DNA of 64,000 nt from CANHEE01 sp043777755 (GCA_043777755.1 JAYWHK010000074.1:9294-73293); one strand, 5' to 3'. Numbered from the stretch's first letter, positions 58,701-64,000 are shown. Notes: generated from the sequence alone by a model not told the origin. Numbers and translations are program-made.

Positions 58701-60610
58701 TTGTCTGGGTCACGGTCATTGTCGCTGTCCGCTTGACAACGAGAAATTCGCTTCATGTCATAACTGCGAAAAATCAAACCATCACAATTAATGCCACAAC
58801 CTGGGCAATTCACATATACTCGAACAGGTGTTCCACAATAGAGGTTTGTACCCGTACAACCCGTACACGTTCCCGTAGGTTTCAACGTTGCTTTTACAGG
58901 AAAATCCTTATAACCTTCCGTACAATTTGGGCAACCCGTTGTACAAAAATCTAAATTTAAAGTAGAAAAACTCAAATTTTTGACATCGCCATAGCGATAC
59001 GCCAAAGTCAGTTTTCCATTAGCAAAAGTAGAAGAAAGAGGCGCAATAACTTGATTATTAGCCGTTTCTAAACTATTTGTCGTTGGAGTCATGCCAGCAG
59101 GGACAGTAATTTCGTACTCTACAATGCTATTTGCTGTTGTATTAGGAATGATTACTCGATTGTTGATAATTTCAATATTCATACAATCGCCACCTCGAAT
59201 CGAAGCAGGATAATCCGCAATCGGTGTTTCGTAAATCGTCGAAGCATCAAAACCTTGCAACGGAGTGATGATTGGCGTAGTGCCGCACAGTTTGTTGTAT
59301 TTGAGTTGTGGCGCAGAACTTACCACAAAATTTTGGCAATCTGGAGCAGTACAACAAGACACCAATTGATATTTGATGACCATTGTTTTTCCTGCGGGTA
59401 AAGGCGGCAAATTCCAAGTTCCATTATTTGTTGCACCTGCGCCCAAACAAGAAGACTGCGCTGTTGTGCCAGCAAAAATTTGTACGCCATTGGGCGAAAC
59501 TGTGACAGCCACACCGTTGAGTGAAACTGCCATAGAATTGGCAATATATTTTACTGCACCATTAGAAATGAGGTTGAACATCAAGTTTCGAGCAGTATCT
59601 TGACCCGTATTTGTTACTGTATAAATCTGTTCTCGAGGTGTCGTAAGACACAAAGAATCCAATCCGAAAAAGGAACTTGTCGTTACAATATTTGGTGGAG
59701 TTCCTCCCAAAACAGCATTTGCCATAATGCTGTTAGAAACAACATCAGGCGAGTTGTTACAACCATCAATAAAGCCACTTATGGTAGTAGCAAGTCCGCC
59801 ATTCGCATTGCCACAACCGACGACTTTTATCGTTTCGACAACATCAACACATTCCGCTTTTGTCAAAAGCATATCTGCACCATAATTGGCCGCTGTCAGC
59901 GTAATTGTCTTATTATCAGCACCTAATGAAACTGGAATGCCATTGACAGTCACGCTTTGTACAACGTAATCAGCAGTGTGATTGTCGGTAATTATAATAG
60001 GTGTATTGACAGAACCAAGTCCATCGTTGCAAAAGCGAGAAGTCCTTGTAAAAGTACCACCAACAATAGGAACAGTTGCCGTTTGAGGTGTCACAGAAAG
60101 TAGATTAAGCTGAGGTTTATCTATTGTCAGTGGATTTCCATCGTCCATACACGAACCTGGCGTACTTACACCAGCCACTAAAGTATTGTAATTCAGTGTA
60201 TAAAGAATAGAAGGTTGCGTAATTGCTGTGTAATCCGCACTGATGTTAAATTTTAAAGTTAAAGGCGCACTTGGCGATATTGTTCCTAAATTACTGATAA
60301 GATAAATAGGACCGGTCCCAGAAACCGTTGCGGTTGCGGGACTAATTAAGCCTTGAAATTTTACACCCGTGGGCAGTTCAATCTTCATAGAAGTGTTCAG
60401 AAGGGTCACGTTTTTAGGCGTTAGCGGAACTGTTACCGTCTGAGTTCCTGCACAAGCACTGATTTTGTTGGTCAGTGTAGGAAAACCATCTGGAAACGCT
60501 GGACATTGCGCTTGTGATTGATTTTTTACAGTAAAAAAAATAAAAATAAAAAAAATCGTTTTCAAAAATTGGCAGGGAAATTTCAAGCTGTTGGTTGCGA
60601 AATTTGACAT
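45320..60610 (-). CDS. Giant exported protein with 38 tandem PKD-like repeats, 5096 aa
   Basis: Signal peptide in residues about 14-36 (FLKTIFFIFIFFTVKNQSQAQ). Residues about 37-1530 hold a series of DUF11/CARDB-like beta domains (NKISACAGTQTVTVPL, VTNTGQDTARNLMF, LSFKNDGAGLTSN), including a Cys-rich CxxC stretch near 555-605. A PKD domain at about 1530-1625 (GAICEGNSADFSAAGTD) is followed by 38 repeats of about 91 residues (273 bp) to the end. The consensus is P-x-x-I-x-VCPGE-x-IDxDDF-x5-GATFSW-TNDN-x-IGLAASG, then GQI...APxNTTG and VTPTLNGCVG, ending I-x-KPTP. Almost every repeat has one Cys at each end, suggesting a disulfide per domain. The last residues (YCTPAPIVVKK) are not a T9SS domain. 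Probably a long surface adhesin-like fibre. Confidence 0.95.
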   Translation of the reverse strand: MSNFATNSLKFPCQFLKTIFFIFIFFTVKNQSQAQCPAFPDGFPTLTNKISACAGTQTVTVPLTPKNVTLLNTSMKIELPTGVKFQGLISPATATVSGTGPIYLISNLGTISPSAPLTLKFNISADYTAITQPSILYTLNYNTLVAGVSTPGSCMDDGNPLTIDKPQLNLLSVTPQTATVPIVGGTFTRTSRFCNDGLGSVNTPIIITDNHTADYVVQSVTVNGIPVSLGADNKTITLTAANYGADMLLTKAECVDVVETIKVVGCGNANGGLATTISGFIDGCNNSPDVVSNSIMANAVLGGTPPNIVTTSSFFGLDSLCLTTPREQIYTVTNTGQDTARNLMFNLISNGAVKYIANSMAVSLNGVAVTVSPNGVQIFAGTTAQSSCLGAGATNNGTWNLPPLPAGKTMVIKYQLVSCCTAPDCQNFVVSSAPQLKYNKLCGTTPIITPLQGFDASTIYETPIADYPASIRGGDCMNIEIINNRVIIPNTTANSIVEYEITVPAGMTPTTNSLETANNQVIAPLSSTFANGKLTLAYRYGDVKNLSFSTLNLDFCTTGCPNCTEGYKDFPVKATLKPTGTCTGCTGTNLYCGTPVRVYVNCPGCGINCDGLIFRSYDMKRISRCQADSDNDRDPDNTYNANTSLLKIRRAMLGDTVQTAFGGIIRTTAAHPNWTYIYSKDSIPNVAGTSTPIFTPVAGDVVTIYRNGVAVCTKTINATTTAGTNSTIYQRDLSATTLACAGITNYQNRDSIYLKSKYYVSGNVGNTLQILATKPSFYATLSPNNAVRYSCSSWENTFTIAGYTQEITGYNLTANTDVTCAGSGPGIRFKASYGGASNIFPYEYRNFSIPSEFTITIPSGYSLTKVKADLIHSGSQTTTIADILAQGTQTTLANGDKQITFNLANLFVNTFPAPAGKFIKPDETYELIISPIYEITTPICQSVAKGVTLSGKFENNCVVEKVTPFSNTISDNLNNLKFKTPTINPNVAGVSRYKTQNEECFDFSPIVEDVAGIRYFFRIQANANVQITKVLANGVLINPIATDPTMYFADRATSYKICMTYNGCNTTDMINIDLGYQCSSTPPANFAALVCPTVPIKLTLLPTPLPASIQISPTPLSYIPNMCEPIDFAVIVKNSGVNWLYDPTFKINLPPFLEIVPGSSKLSWKGSADLPIPNPSIALNTATTVTNDYSATYNLQAIGGVLDSIKYGLAGSGSPLPASYREYEISYKVIAKCGFKANTGATYDVGFKDPCEKPLIMKAFASKIPINVSNTYASTPTLTGNLDAVPSCGTPSMVNLSFKNDGAGLTSNTDSIVLIMPNTAYIVPNSVTNLTNVASAIPFKRFLPPSDTIYKWKVNPNVGVGQDMKFDFKMFSSGSAACGLKDTFNVELISTRNAPCVLTGGTCAVPVSTGSQDVCFTVKKPTLTFVPGTLTNLVMGTMTVISVAVKNTGDLAVQDKLGARIKVYFDADNSGTVTASDQLLDNSMFVPAVAVGETKYYYKKINTAITKCPIVVELGGACICNTSVLATSNCNTPPYCNPVPNFNLPGAICEGNSADFSAAGTDTLYYNYKWQIYGAISINGVTTTANPTLVSGPGNFNIKWNTAGIYNIKLYSELKVYPTCRDSFTRGMTVNAIPSMAQPANITVECENQAIDPADFVGTPSDNTTFSWTNNNTAIGLAAAGSGQINTFSAPNNTTGADRTATITVTPSRFGCVGLAKTFTITQKPTPTINTPTNIIVCPNSPIDPVDFVGTPNTAIFSWTNSNVNIGLVASGNGQIVPFTSAVNNSGADYVSTITGTATFPISALGNTCTSKRTFTITDRATPVLATPANISKCPGETIPATGFTSSTNTSVTYTWTNNNTATGLAASGMGNIASYIAPANNTTSDIVSTITVTPTRLTCVGITQTFTITIKPTPVVSQPANITVCPAENINVDDFTSTLVGTTYAWTNNNTTIGLAASGTGQIADFSSQNTTTITQIANIAVTGTAPNGCKMTKNFTITVKPKPSVTTASTATYCPDDAANIILQSSPPNSSFSWTNNNTAIGLAANGITNLTFTATNTTNASISSVVSVTPTLDACVGNPTNITITVKPKPIINPLASFIVCPGQAIDATDFVSNPTGATFAWMNSNPTIGLSGSGVGQIATFNAATNTTNVNQTGNIGVVPTLNACVGDAGNFSITVKPTPTVNALNNVIVCPDQNINPDDFSSTPTGGTFSWTNDNAATGLTDLSGTGDIADFISNSNTTGANIISAINVTTTLNSCVSPIRNFTITVRPTPIVTPLADVSVCSGDFIAVPTFATNPTGSTFSWTNNNVAISQNANGTGQIPNYTAPQNFTAANFIGIIAVRPILNTCVGPIENFNITVAPRPTLNQPADISVCRDENINVDDFVSNIAGTVFSWTNNNPTIGLAASGTGQIADFTALNTTTSNQISTIKITATAPNGCTFEKTMMITVKPKPSVTGFANQSKCPNESVNIQFGSNISGASFSWTNDNPSIGLAASGNGDISFLTQNNTNLVKNATITVIPTFNACSEAAQIFTIEVKPTPVLNTLSDIIVCSGEAINPTDFISDPTGATFSWQNSNTQVGLSASGTGDITTYNAPTNTTGANFLSKIIVTPSLNGCVGLSKDFDITVKPTPTLNQPIDITVCPGETIDATDFVTNVTGEIFSWTNDNTAIGLAASGTGQIPTFTALPNSTNLNQVANITLSADALTCGSPVKNFTITVKPTPTMNVPADVTVCFGQTIDVDDFATTPTGGSFSWTNSNTQIGLPASGNGQIQNYTAPNNLTNSNQLGNIVITPTLNGCVGSTQNFNIVIKPTPAVNQASDINVCAGQSINIDDFFSTPTGGTFDWTNTNTNVGLALSGNGQIATFNAPTNATGVDISSIVSVKTTLNGCESLVQQAVINIKPTPEVNTPDPISVCAGETVDLDDFSSIPFGATFNWTNSNTANGIKAAGSGQILPYTAPSNISGIAQTGNIEVTATLNGCSSALQTTSVTVKPTPLTNDIADIEVCPLQSIDSQDFVIVPSGSNFNWQNNNTNIGLAATGATQIATYTAPANNTTAAEVGTITYRAEKDGCASVDKDFKISIKPTPTMNNPKDLQVCPGQVFDVDDFVSMPLGSIFDWTNDNTATNLAASGTGQIANFTAPTTNLSGTNILSKVTITPTLNGCVGVPQDLDLTVLFTPQVNGTANIIKCAAEQIDIDFTGTAGTTFTWTNTNTAVGLPLMGSGAIAPYAAPANNTGANIVSTLVVTPSANSCTGGTETFMITIKPTPTVNPIADLTVCPTGNITYNFTGTPATPTFDWVNYNQENLNIGLAENGSGNIAFSAAPNTSLSYITSKITVTPTLNGCIGLPQSALVNIKPTPTMSEPKDVTVCAGETIDIDNFTSNLPNAIFTWTNDNPLIGLTNAGTGQVADFQAAANNTGVNIVANLTLKATQEGCDSETKTFKIVIKPTPTANDPTDIIVCPNAPIDIDNFTSNPAGATFSWTNDNVKIGLPELGNGDIATYNAPANNTLQNEVGNLTLQATLNGCKSPIQEFSVAIRPTPTMNDPQDVFVCPGETIDVENFVSAPNGSSFSWLNDNIQTNLAANGTNDIADFIAPPNGASAADYISNVTVTPTLNTCVGVPQTFKIVVKFTPNVSTPIDIVVCPGETIDVNFIGTASTTFTWTNDNTNVGLQSAGTGSIPPYAAPVNGTLLNETAHLAVTPTSAGNCVGGTQMFNITLKPTPTVADGTDISVCPDVTVAIDFTGSHTNTTYTWQNSNNDVGLQTTGTGNILFIAEKNTTNALVSSVVTVTPTRNGCIGLPQMLNIDVKPTPTVAAPNMIRVCPGDNINVDNFVSNPLGATFMWINNNTSIGLPVSGNGDIADYNAPANNSTMDNEALLKVKSTLAGCVGDFVPFEIKIKPTPTMTAPQGIVVCPGELIEINDFISDPKPANFVWDNDNTAIGLAANGTGNISSFNAPPSNLTGSDIGAKITVTPFVEGCIGVSSAFKVTVKGTPLLADPLCIEVCPGEPIDVDFVGTPNTTFSWTNDNVAVGLPAIGSGKIVTYPAPSNSTGDTIRAMLSVTPTSVGCVGGSQMFEILIKPTPTVTPPIDTAYCVGDSIHLNFAGSISFTKFIWQNDNTETGVMACGEGTILDIADMNMTAKKIYSNFKVKPLLNRCYGEEKTFAIAVKPTPKINQPKDLIVCSGSVTDVEMFSGVPSGGVFEWTSSNPQIGLVAKDSGQIFTYYAPLNNSTSTWKSNIVWKEYLENCPSPNDTFCISVKPFVGTSSVMDVVVCPGDSVKLESLMSNVMGTSFRWVNNNPSIGLDTAGVGSIPYFIGKNTGTTNNVAHIYVTPKANDCNGDLIDITVTVKPKPKVDTLPNLIVCAGEPINILFENNILPADFSWKNDNTNIGLTNLGSGQIAPFSAATNTTGTNIVSTIVWKSTTNACVSIEDTFLITIKPTPTISQPMDIIVCPDAPIDIDDFTAIPQTPTVFWTNNNPSIGIAGNGTGQIATYNAPANNSDTVMLASIKIQSELANCKSDVKEFFIKIKPTPKINAPSNIIVCPLETVDLDSLFSNVTSDFSWKNNNTATGLADSGVGQIPTFTAATNTTGANILSKIWATPTAQSCIGLTDTFFVTVKPTPFVNALASVIVCPLDSVEMLFSGTPNAVFSWKNNNIAIGQADDGTGNILKYETPANATGANIIGKITVKPTLNGCVGDTMSATIAIKPTPNVAKINAISLCSEKDSIRLNFTGTLPNTSFSWTNSNTNIGLPSAGNGNIKIPTPLNASDTTMTATIRYTPILNGCAGNEQATVVNIKSKVSIDSMATIRVCSGNLVEVPTFATQPTGATFTWSNDNPNIGIGAFGVGQMPNFTAAVSDTLRKARITVTATLNGCGSESRSFDIIIKPRPVMNPPLDLFVCAGEMVRMEKFTSNLPNTIFTWNNDNTTFGLAQNGIDSIVFTAAAVPPTDRTAHLVITAVTDGCAGIGNAFNITERPIVTLEAVPDITVCMEQLIDVKFKASEPNTQVIWTNDNPNIGLPSSGQGDINYLFVPTIDAQGNIVIADDKRVATITATPVIMGCQGSPITFKIVILDRAKYCTPAPIVVKK

Positions 60611-60870
60611 GGGAGTAATAACTATTTTATGATAATGAGTAAAGGTGTTCTTGTGCCAAAAAGTATTTTTTACCGCATCATTTTCACGCTCAATAATTAT
60701 TATTTTTTTAAAATATTAATAATCAAGTGTTTAAAAAATGAAAACTACTATTTGACACTGCAATTTAGACCTTTCATAAACATAAAATAGAAATTATTTT
60801 TACAAAAAACGTTATTTTTGTGACATTATATTTTTTTTAAAATAATAAAAATTTGGTTCTTTTATTACGA

Positions 60871-61350
60871 TTACCAATCGTACATTTTTTTTCTTTCGCT
60901 CAATCGTTCCAACATTTTTACGATTCTATTCTCACGAGTGACTGCTTGTTTGGCTTCATAAATCCAATCTATGTAATATTTTTGCTCGTTAGGAGAAATC
61001 TCACTAAAAAAAGCCCTTGCTTTAGGCTCTTCTTCCAAGCAAAAAAATATTTCTTCTGGTATAACGACCTCACTCTCATCAAGGTATAAAATTACTTCGA
61101 CGCTATCTGAAATTTGCTTTTTCAACATTTTACGAATTGCGGCTTTGATAGGTAAAAAGAAAAAACCGTTGCCCATCGGTTGTAAAAAATATTGTTTGAA
61201 CTCAAACGTATCAATAGAACCTTTGACCCGTACTTGCCCAAAAGAACGATTTGATTTTGTAATTTGTGGTAGCTTTACGTAATGCCAACCGCCTTTGCCT
61301 TCCATTTTTTCGATGATAAAAACACCATTTACAATTGCTTCTTCTTGCAT
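60871..61350 (-). CDS. YdeI/OmdA-type DUF1905 protein
   Basis: 159 aa, no signal peptide. The N-terminal DUF1905 domain (residues about 8-95) has GGWHYVKLP, KGSIDTFEFKQYFLQPMGNGFFFLPIKAAIRKML and DSVEVILYLDES. The C-terminal OmdA/YdeI helical domain (about 100-158) has PKARAFFSEISPNEQKYYIDWIYEAK and RIVKMLERLSERKK. Members are small cytosolic proteins linked to stress responses, without a firm biochemical role. It is monocistronic, divergent from era. Confidence 0.9.
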   Translation of the reverse strand: MQEEAIVNGVFIIEKMEGKGGWHYVKLPQITKSNRSFGQVRVKGSIDTFEFKQYFLQPMGNGFFFLPIKAAIRKMLKKQISDSVEVILYLDESEVVIPEEIFFCLEEEPKARAFFSEISPNEQKYYIDWIYEAKQAVTRENRIVKMLERLSERKKMYDW

Positions 61351-61367
61351 TTTAAAGTTATTTTTTA

Positions 61368-61398
61368 CAAAAATACAACTTCTCCTTCAATTCTCCAA
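61368..61398 (-). promoter_or_regulatory. Promoter of the DUF1905 gene
   Basis: The minus strand reads TATTTTTG (61375-61368) with TTG at about 20 bp (61398-61396). It lies 20 bp before the ATG. Confidence 0.5.
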
Positions 61399-61491
61399 GA
61401 ATATCCCAAACTACGATTTCGGGACTTGTTTGTTAATAGTATTCAAAAGCCATACTGAGATTTTTTTTAATTTTTTTCAGAAAAAAAATCC

Positions 61492-61500
61492 TACCTTTGC
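61492..61500 (+). promoter_or_regulatory. Promoter -7 element of era
   Basis: TACCTTTGC is an exact consensus match 18 bp before the ATG, so the mRNA leader is about 10 nt. Confidence 0.6.
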
Positions 61501-61517
61501 AGTTCAATTAAAAAAAA

Positions 61518-62414
61518 ATGTTTAAATCTGGTTTTGTAAATATTATTGGGCGACCAAATGTAGGAAAATCTACTTTGATGAACGCCTTGTTGGGTGACAA
61601 ATTGTCTATCATTACCAACAAACCACAGACGACTCGCCATCGTATTATTGGAATTTTGAATGATGACGAATACCAAATCGTCTTTTCGGATACGCCTGGT
61701 ATCATCAAAACGCCTACGTACAAGATGCAAGAAATGATGAATCGTTATTCTCATTCTACGTTTGAAGATGCTGATGTGATGATTTTTGTAACTGAAAAAT
61801 TAGAAAAATACGCTGACGACGACCCAATTTTGAAACGTTTGCAAAACGTAGATGCGCCACTTTTTTTGGTCTATAACAAAATAGATACTATGAAAGAGGA
61901 AGAAATCCTGAAATCCATCGGCGAATGGTCAAAACGTCTGAATTTTAAAGAAATTATTCCTATTTCTGCATTAAAAAAACAAAATACCGATACGCTTTTG
62001 ACTTTGATTAAAAGCTATTTGACCGAAGGTCCGAAATTTTATCCAGATGATCAATTGACGGATAGAAGCGAGCGTTTTTTTACCAGTGAAATCATTCGAG
62101 AAAAGATTTTAATGTATTACGACGAGGAAGTTCCTTATTCTTGCGAAGTTCAAATTGATGATTTTAAAGAAGGAAAAACCAAAGAAGGCAAAGATATTGT
62201 GCGTATTTTTTCAACGATTTATGTAGCAAGAAAAACGCAAAAACCAATCCTCATCGGAGCTAATGGTTCTGCCATAAAAAAATTAGGAACAGAAGCCCGC
62301 AAAAGTTTAGAACAATTCTTTGAAAAATCTGTTTTCCTTGATTTAAACGTAAAGATTCGTGAAAATTGGCGTGACGATGATAAGTTCTTGGATTATTTTG
62401 GGTACAATAAGTAG
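61518..62414 (+). CDS. era: GTPase Era
   Basis: 298 aa. The G domain has G1 GRPNVGKST (residues 11-19), G2 with TNKPQTTRHRI, G3 DTPG (58-61), G4 NKID (about 122) and G5 ISAL. The C-terminal KH domain (about 205-290) has VPYSCEVQID, PILIGANGSAIKKLGTEARKSLEQFF and VFLDLNVKIRENWRDD. It binds the 3' end of 16S rRNA and assists 30S maturation. The gene is monocistronic, unlike the rnc-era-recO order of proteobacteria. It is followed at once by direct tandem repeats rather than a terminator. Confidence 0.98.
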   Translation: MFKSGFVNIIGRPNVGKSTLMNALLGDKLSIITNKPQTTRHRIIGILNDDEYQIVFSDTPGIIKTPTYKMQEMMNRYSHSTFEDADVMIFVTEKLEKYADDDPILKRLQNVDAPLFLVYNKIDTMKEEEILKSIGEWSKRLNFKEIIPISALKKQNTDTLLTLIKSYLTEGPKFYPDDQLTDRSERFFTSEIIREKILMYYDEEVPYSCEVQIDDFKEGKTKEGKDIVRIFSTIYVARKTQKPILIGANGSAIKKLGTEARKSLEQFFEKSVFLDLNVKIRENWRDDDKFLDYFGYNK

Positions 62415-62554
62415 TCAGAAAGTCCTTTACGTGATGCGTAGGGAGTCGTAAGTCTGAAAGTCTTTTCGTGATGCGTAGGAAGTTGTAAGTCAAAAAGTCC
62501 TTTACATGATGCGTAGAGAGTCGTAAGTCTGAAAGTCTTTTCGTGATGCGTGAG
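62413..62554 (+). repeat. 37/38-bp direct tandem repeat, 3.8 units
   Basis: Units at 62413-62450, 62451-62487, 62488-62525 and a partial 62526-62554 have the wording AGTC-TGAAAGTC-TTTTCGTGATGCGTAGG-AGT-GTA. Odd and even units alternate (CCTTTAC against CTTTTCG), implying a two-unit ancestor. It starts at the last base pairs of era. A degenerate relative (AGTCGTAAGTC words) lies at 32303-32425. Confidence 0.85.
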
Positions 62555-62587
62555 TGGAAAATCGTGAGAATATTTCGTTTAGAACAT

Positions 62588-62645
62588 TAGAATTAAAAAA
62601 TTTAGAATTTAGAATTAAAAAATTTAGAATTTAGAATTAAAAAAT
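62588..62645 (+). repeat. 22-bp AT-rich direct repeat before the reductase gene
   Basis: TAGAATTAAAAAATTTAGAATT is repeated twice and then partially, ending exactly at the ATG at 62646. It thus fills the ribosome-binding region. Confidence 0.8.
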
Positions 62646-63728
62646 ATGTTCCATACACTAACAGTTAGTAAAATTCAACAAGAAACGGAAGACACAGTTT
62701 CAGTTTCTTTTGCAGTACCTACGGTATTGGCGGATGATTTTCAATATACCCAAGGACAATATTTAACTTTAAAATTTGATATAAAAGGCAAAGAAGAGCG
62801 TCGTGCGTACTCAATGTCGAGTAGTCCCTTGGAAAAAGACTTGACAGTGACGGTCAAAAGAGTCAAAAAAGGTTTGGTTTCTAACCATATCGCTGATACG
62901 CTCAAAGTTGGCTCAACGGTAGAAGTGATGCCGCCACAAGGACGTTTTTTCACAAAATTAGATGCCGACAACCGCAAAACCTATTATATGGTAGCTGCAG
63001 GTAGTGGAATTACGCCTATTTTTTCTATTTTAAAAACGACTTTAGAAGCCGAACCTCAAAGTTTTGTGAACTTATTGTACGGAAGTCGTGCCGAAGAAGG
63101 CATTATTTTCAAAAATGAATTAGATACACTACAAAGTCGTTATGCGAATCAAGTGTCTGTAACGCATATTTTGAGCCAGCCAAAAAGAGAAAAAAGCAGC
63201 GGAATGTTTAGCTTTTTGTCAAAAGGTTCTTTGAATTGGCAAGGTTTAGTGGGTCGTATCAACGAAGACGTGATGGACAAATGGTTGGCTGAATTTCCTT
63301 TGACAACCAAGACCTCAGAATGTTTCGTTTGTGGCCCAAATGACATGATGGACATTGCAGAAGCTGTTTTTTTAGGCAATGGAACAAATGCCAAAAGTAT
63401 TCACATCGAGCATTTTTCGGCTGGTGCAGTAGCACACAACGAAAATATGAAAGGTGCAAAAATCAAAGTAACACTCAACGGAGAAGTCATAGAAACGCCA
63501 ATTCAAGAAGGCAAAACGATTTTGGATACGCTTTTAGCGTTGAAAAAAGATGCGCCTTATTCTTGTACTTCGGGTGCTTGTTCTACTTGTATCGCAAAAG
63601 TGACGGCTGGTTCTGTGAAAATGGACGCTTGCTATGCACTTGATGAAGATGAAGTAGCAGCGGGTTATATTTTGACTTGTCAAGCGCATCCATCAAGTCC
63701 AGTAGTGGAGTTGTCGTATGATATGTAA
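62646..63728 (+). CDS. PaaE-like NADPH-ferredoxin/flavin reductase with 2Fe-2S domain
   Basis: 360 aa. FAD-binding domain at residues about 5-105 with RAYSMSSSP. NAD(P)H-binding domain at about 110-235 (VAAGSGITPIFSIL, LLYGSRAEEGIIF, CFVCGPNDMMD). A plant-type 2Fe-2S domain at about 270-360 has Cys307, Cys312, Cys315 (CTSGACSTC) and Cys345 (LTCQAHP). This is the layout of PaaE, the reductase of phenylacetyl-CoA epoxidase, and of related oxygenase reductases. No paa or oxygenase gene is nearby, so it may serve a different acceptor, and many Bacteroidota use it as a general ferredoxin-NADP-type reductase. The AT-rich repeat leaves no visible ribosome-binding site. Confidence 0.92.
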   Translation: MFHTLTVSKIQQETEDTVSVSFAVPTVLADDFQYTQGQYLTLKFDIKGKEERRAYSMSSSPLEKDLTVTVKRVKKGLVSNHIADTLKVGSTVEVMPPQGRFFTKLDADNRKTYYMVAAGSGITPIFSILKTTLEAEPQSFVNLLYGSRAEEGIIFKNELDTLQSRYANQVSVTHILSQPKREKSSGMFSFLSKGSLNWQGLVGRINEDVMDKWLAEFPLTTKTSECFVCGPNDMMDIAEAVFLGNGTNAKSIHIEHFSAGAVAHNENMKGAKIKVTLNGEVIETPIQEGKTILDTLLALKKDAPYSCTSGACSTCIAKVTAGSVKMDACYALDEDEVAAGYILTCQAHPSSPVVELSYDM

Positions 63729-63849
63729 ATAAGTAAGTAATCCTAAGTCAATAAGTCGTAAGTCTTTTAACTTATTGATTGATGCGAATATTGGGTTAAA
63801 AAACTATTTCTAACCAAAAATGTTTTTAATAACAAAACTGCAATAACGT

Positions 63850-63978
63850 AAATCTACTCTTTTTTGTCATTTCGTAGCTTTAGCGGAGAAATCCCACACT
63901 AAGATTGCTTCTTAGAGAGAACCTACGGGCGAGATTCCACGTGCTTTCGCACTCTGAATGACAAAAAAGAGTAGATTT
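63850..63978. repeat. Inverted-repeat element with 22-bp perfect ends
   Basis: AAATCTACTCTTTTTTGTCA... at 63850-63871 is exactly complementary to 63957-63978. The 85-bp interior (CGTAGCTTTAGCGGAGAAATC...CGAGATTCCACGTGC) contains paired GGAGAAATC/GAGATTCC words. It is a MITE-like or BIME-like element near the right edge. No gene is visible from 63729 to 64000. Confidence 0.7.
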
Positions 63979-64000
63979 TCATTAGTTTTCTATTGTCATT

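Noticed and set aside
60810..60830. TTATTTTTGTG as a plus-strand promoter
   Set aside because: No plus-strand gene follows (the next genes on both sides are on the minus strand), so there is nothing to support a transcript.
62413..62554. 37-bp direct repeats considered as a mini-CRISPR
   Set aside because: Units are contiguous with no spacers, are not partially palindromic, and no cas-like gene is near.

Overview
The window comes from a Bacteroidota chromosome, most likely Cytophagia-, Chitinophagia- or Saprospiria-like. The evidence is low GC, many starts preceded by the phylum's promoter hexamer TAnnTTTG(C) with TTTG or TTG about 20 bp upstream, C-terminal sorting domains of the type IX secretion system (T9SS) on several exported proteins, and many SPI/SPII signal peptides. 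Housekeeping genes (rplS, era, glgC, hldD, surA, an acyl-CoA carboxylase beta subunit, a NIF3 protein) are scattered among secreted proteins. I saw no prophage, insertion sequence, CRISPR array, rRNA or tRNA gene, and no recognisable defence or biosynthetic cluster.

Layout. 1-5.1 kb: the edge of a secreted protein gene, then two large unrecognised proteins. 5.1-10.9 kb, minus strand: an orphan RND-type membrane-fusion lipoprotein behind a biotin-dependent carboxyltransferase, then glgC and hldD. 11-16 kb: small lipoproteins, a DMT transporter, an ECF-type sigma factor and an alpha/beta hydrolase. 16.2-26.5 kb: a CotH-kinase T9SS cargo, rplS, a 1693-residue T9SS cargo with an M8-like metallopeptidase domain and beta-helix, and a beta-propeller T9SS cargo. 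26.8-37.1 kb, plus strand: a SurA chaperone pair, a TrpF-like barrel without the catalytic Cys next to a YgjP-like metallopeptidase, an Rpn-type PD-(D/E)XK protein with in-frame 21-bp repeats, an outer-membrane barrel, an amino-acid permease overlapping a sarcosine-oxidase-like enzyme, a NIF3 protein and a CxxC zinc-ribbon coiled-coil protein. 37.2-45 kb: a T9SS cargo split by a one-base frameshift, a PD-(D/E)XK-like small protein, an endosialidase-chaperone (S74) coiled-coil protein, and a paralogue of the 572-1978 gene interrupted by one in-frame TGA. 45.3-60.6 kb: one minus-strand gene of 15.3 kb encoding a 5096-residue exported protein with 38 tandem PKD-like repeats and no sorting domain. 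60.9-63.7 kb: a YdeI-like protein, era and a PaaE-like reductase.

Intergenic DNA is rich in structured repeats. Family A (about 150 bp, a long near-perfect hairpin, often UUCG-capped) occurs three times. Family B (about 80 bp) occurs three times around the S74 gene. At 45042-45269 a family A copy sits inside a separate palindrome whose outer ends resemble family B. Other inverted repeats and direct tandem repeats lie beside glgC, the sarcosine-oxidase-like gene, era and the right edge. The least explained signals are the giant repeat protein, with super-repeats of 4-5 domains, the nested palindromes, the 290-nt structured leader before the metallopeptidase/beta-helix gene, and the Cys-less TrpF homologue.
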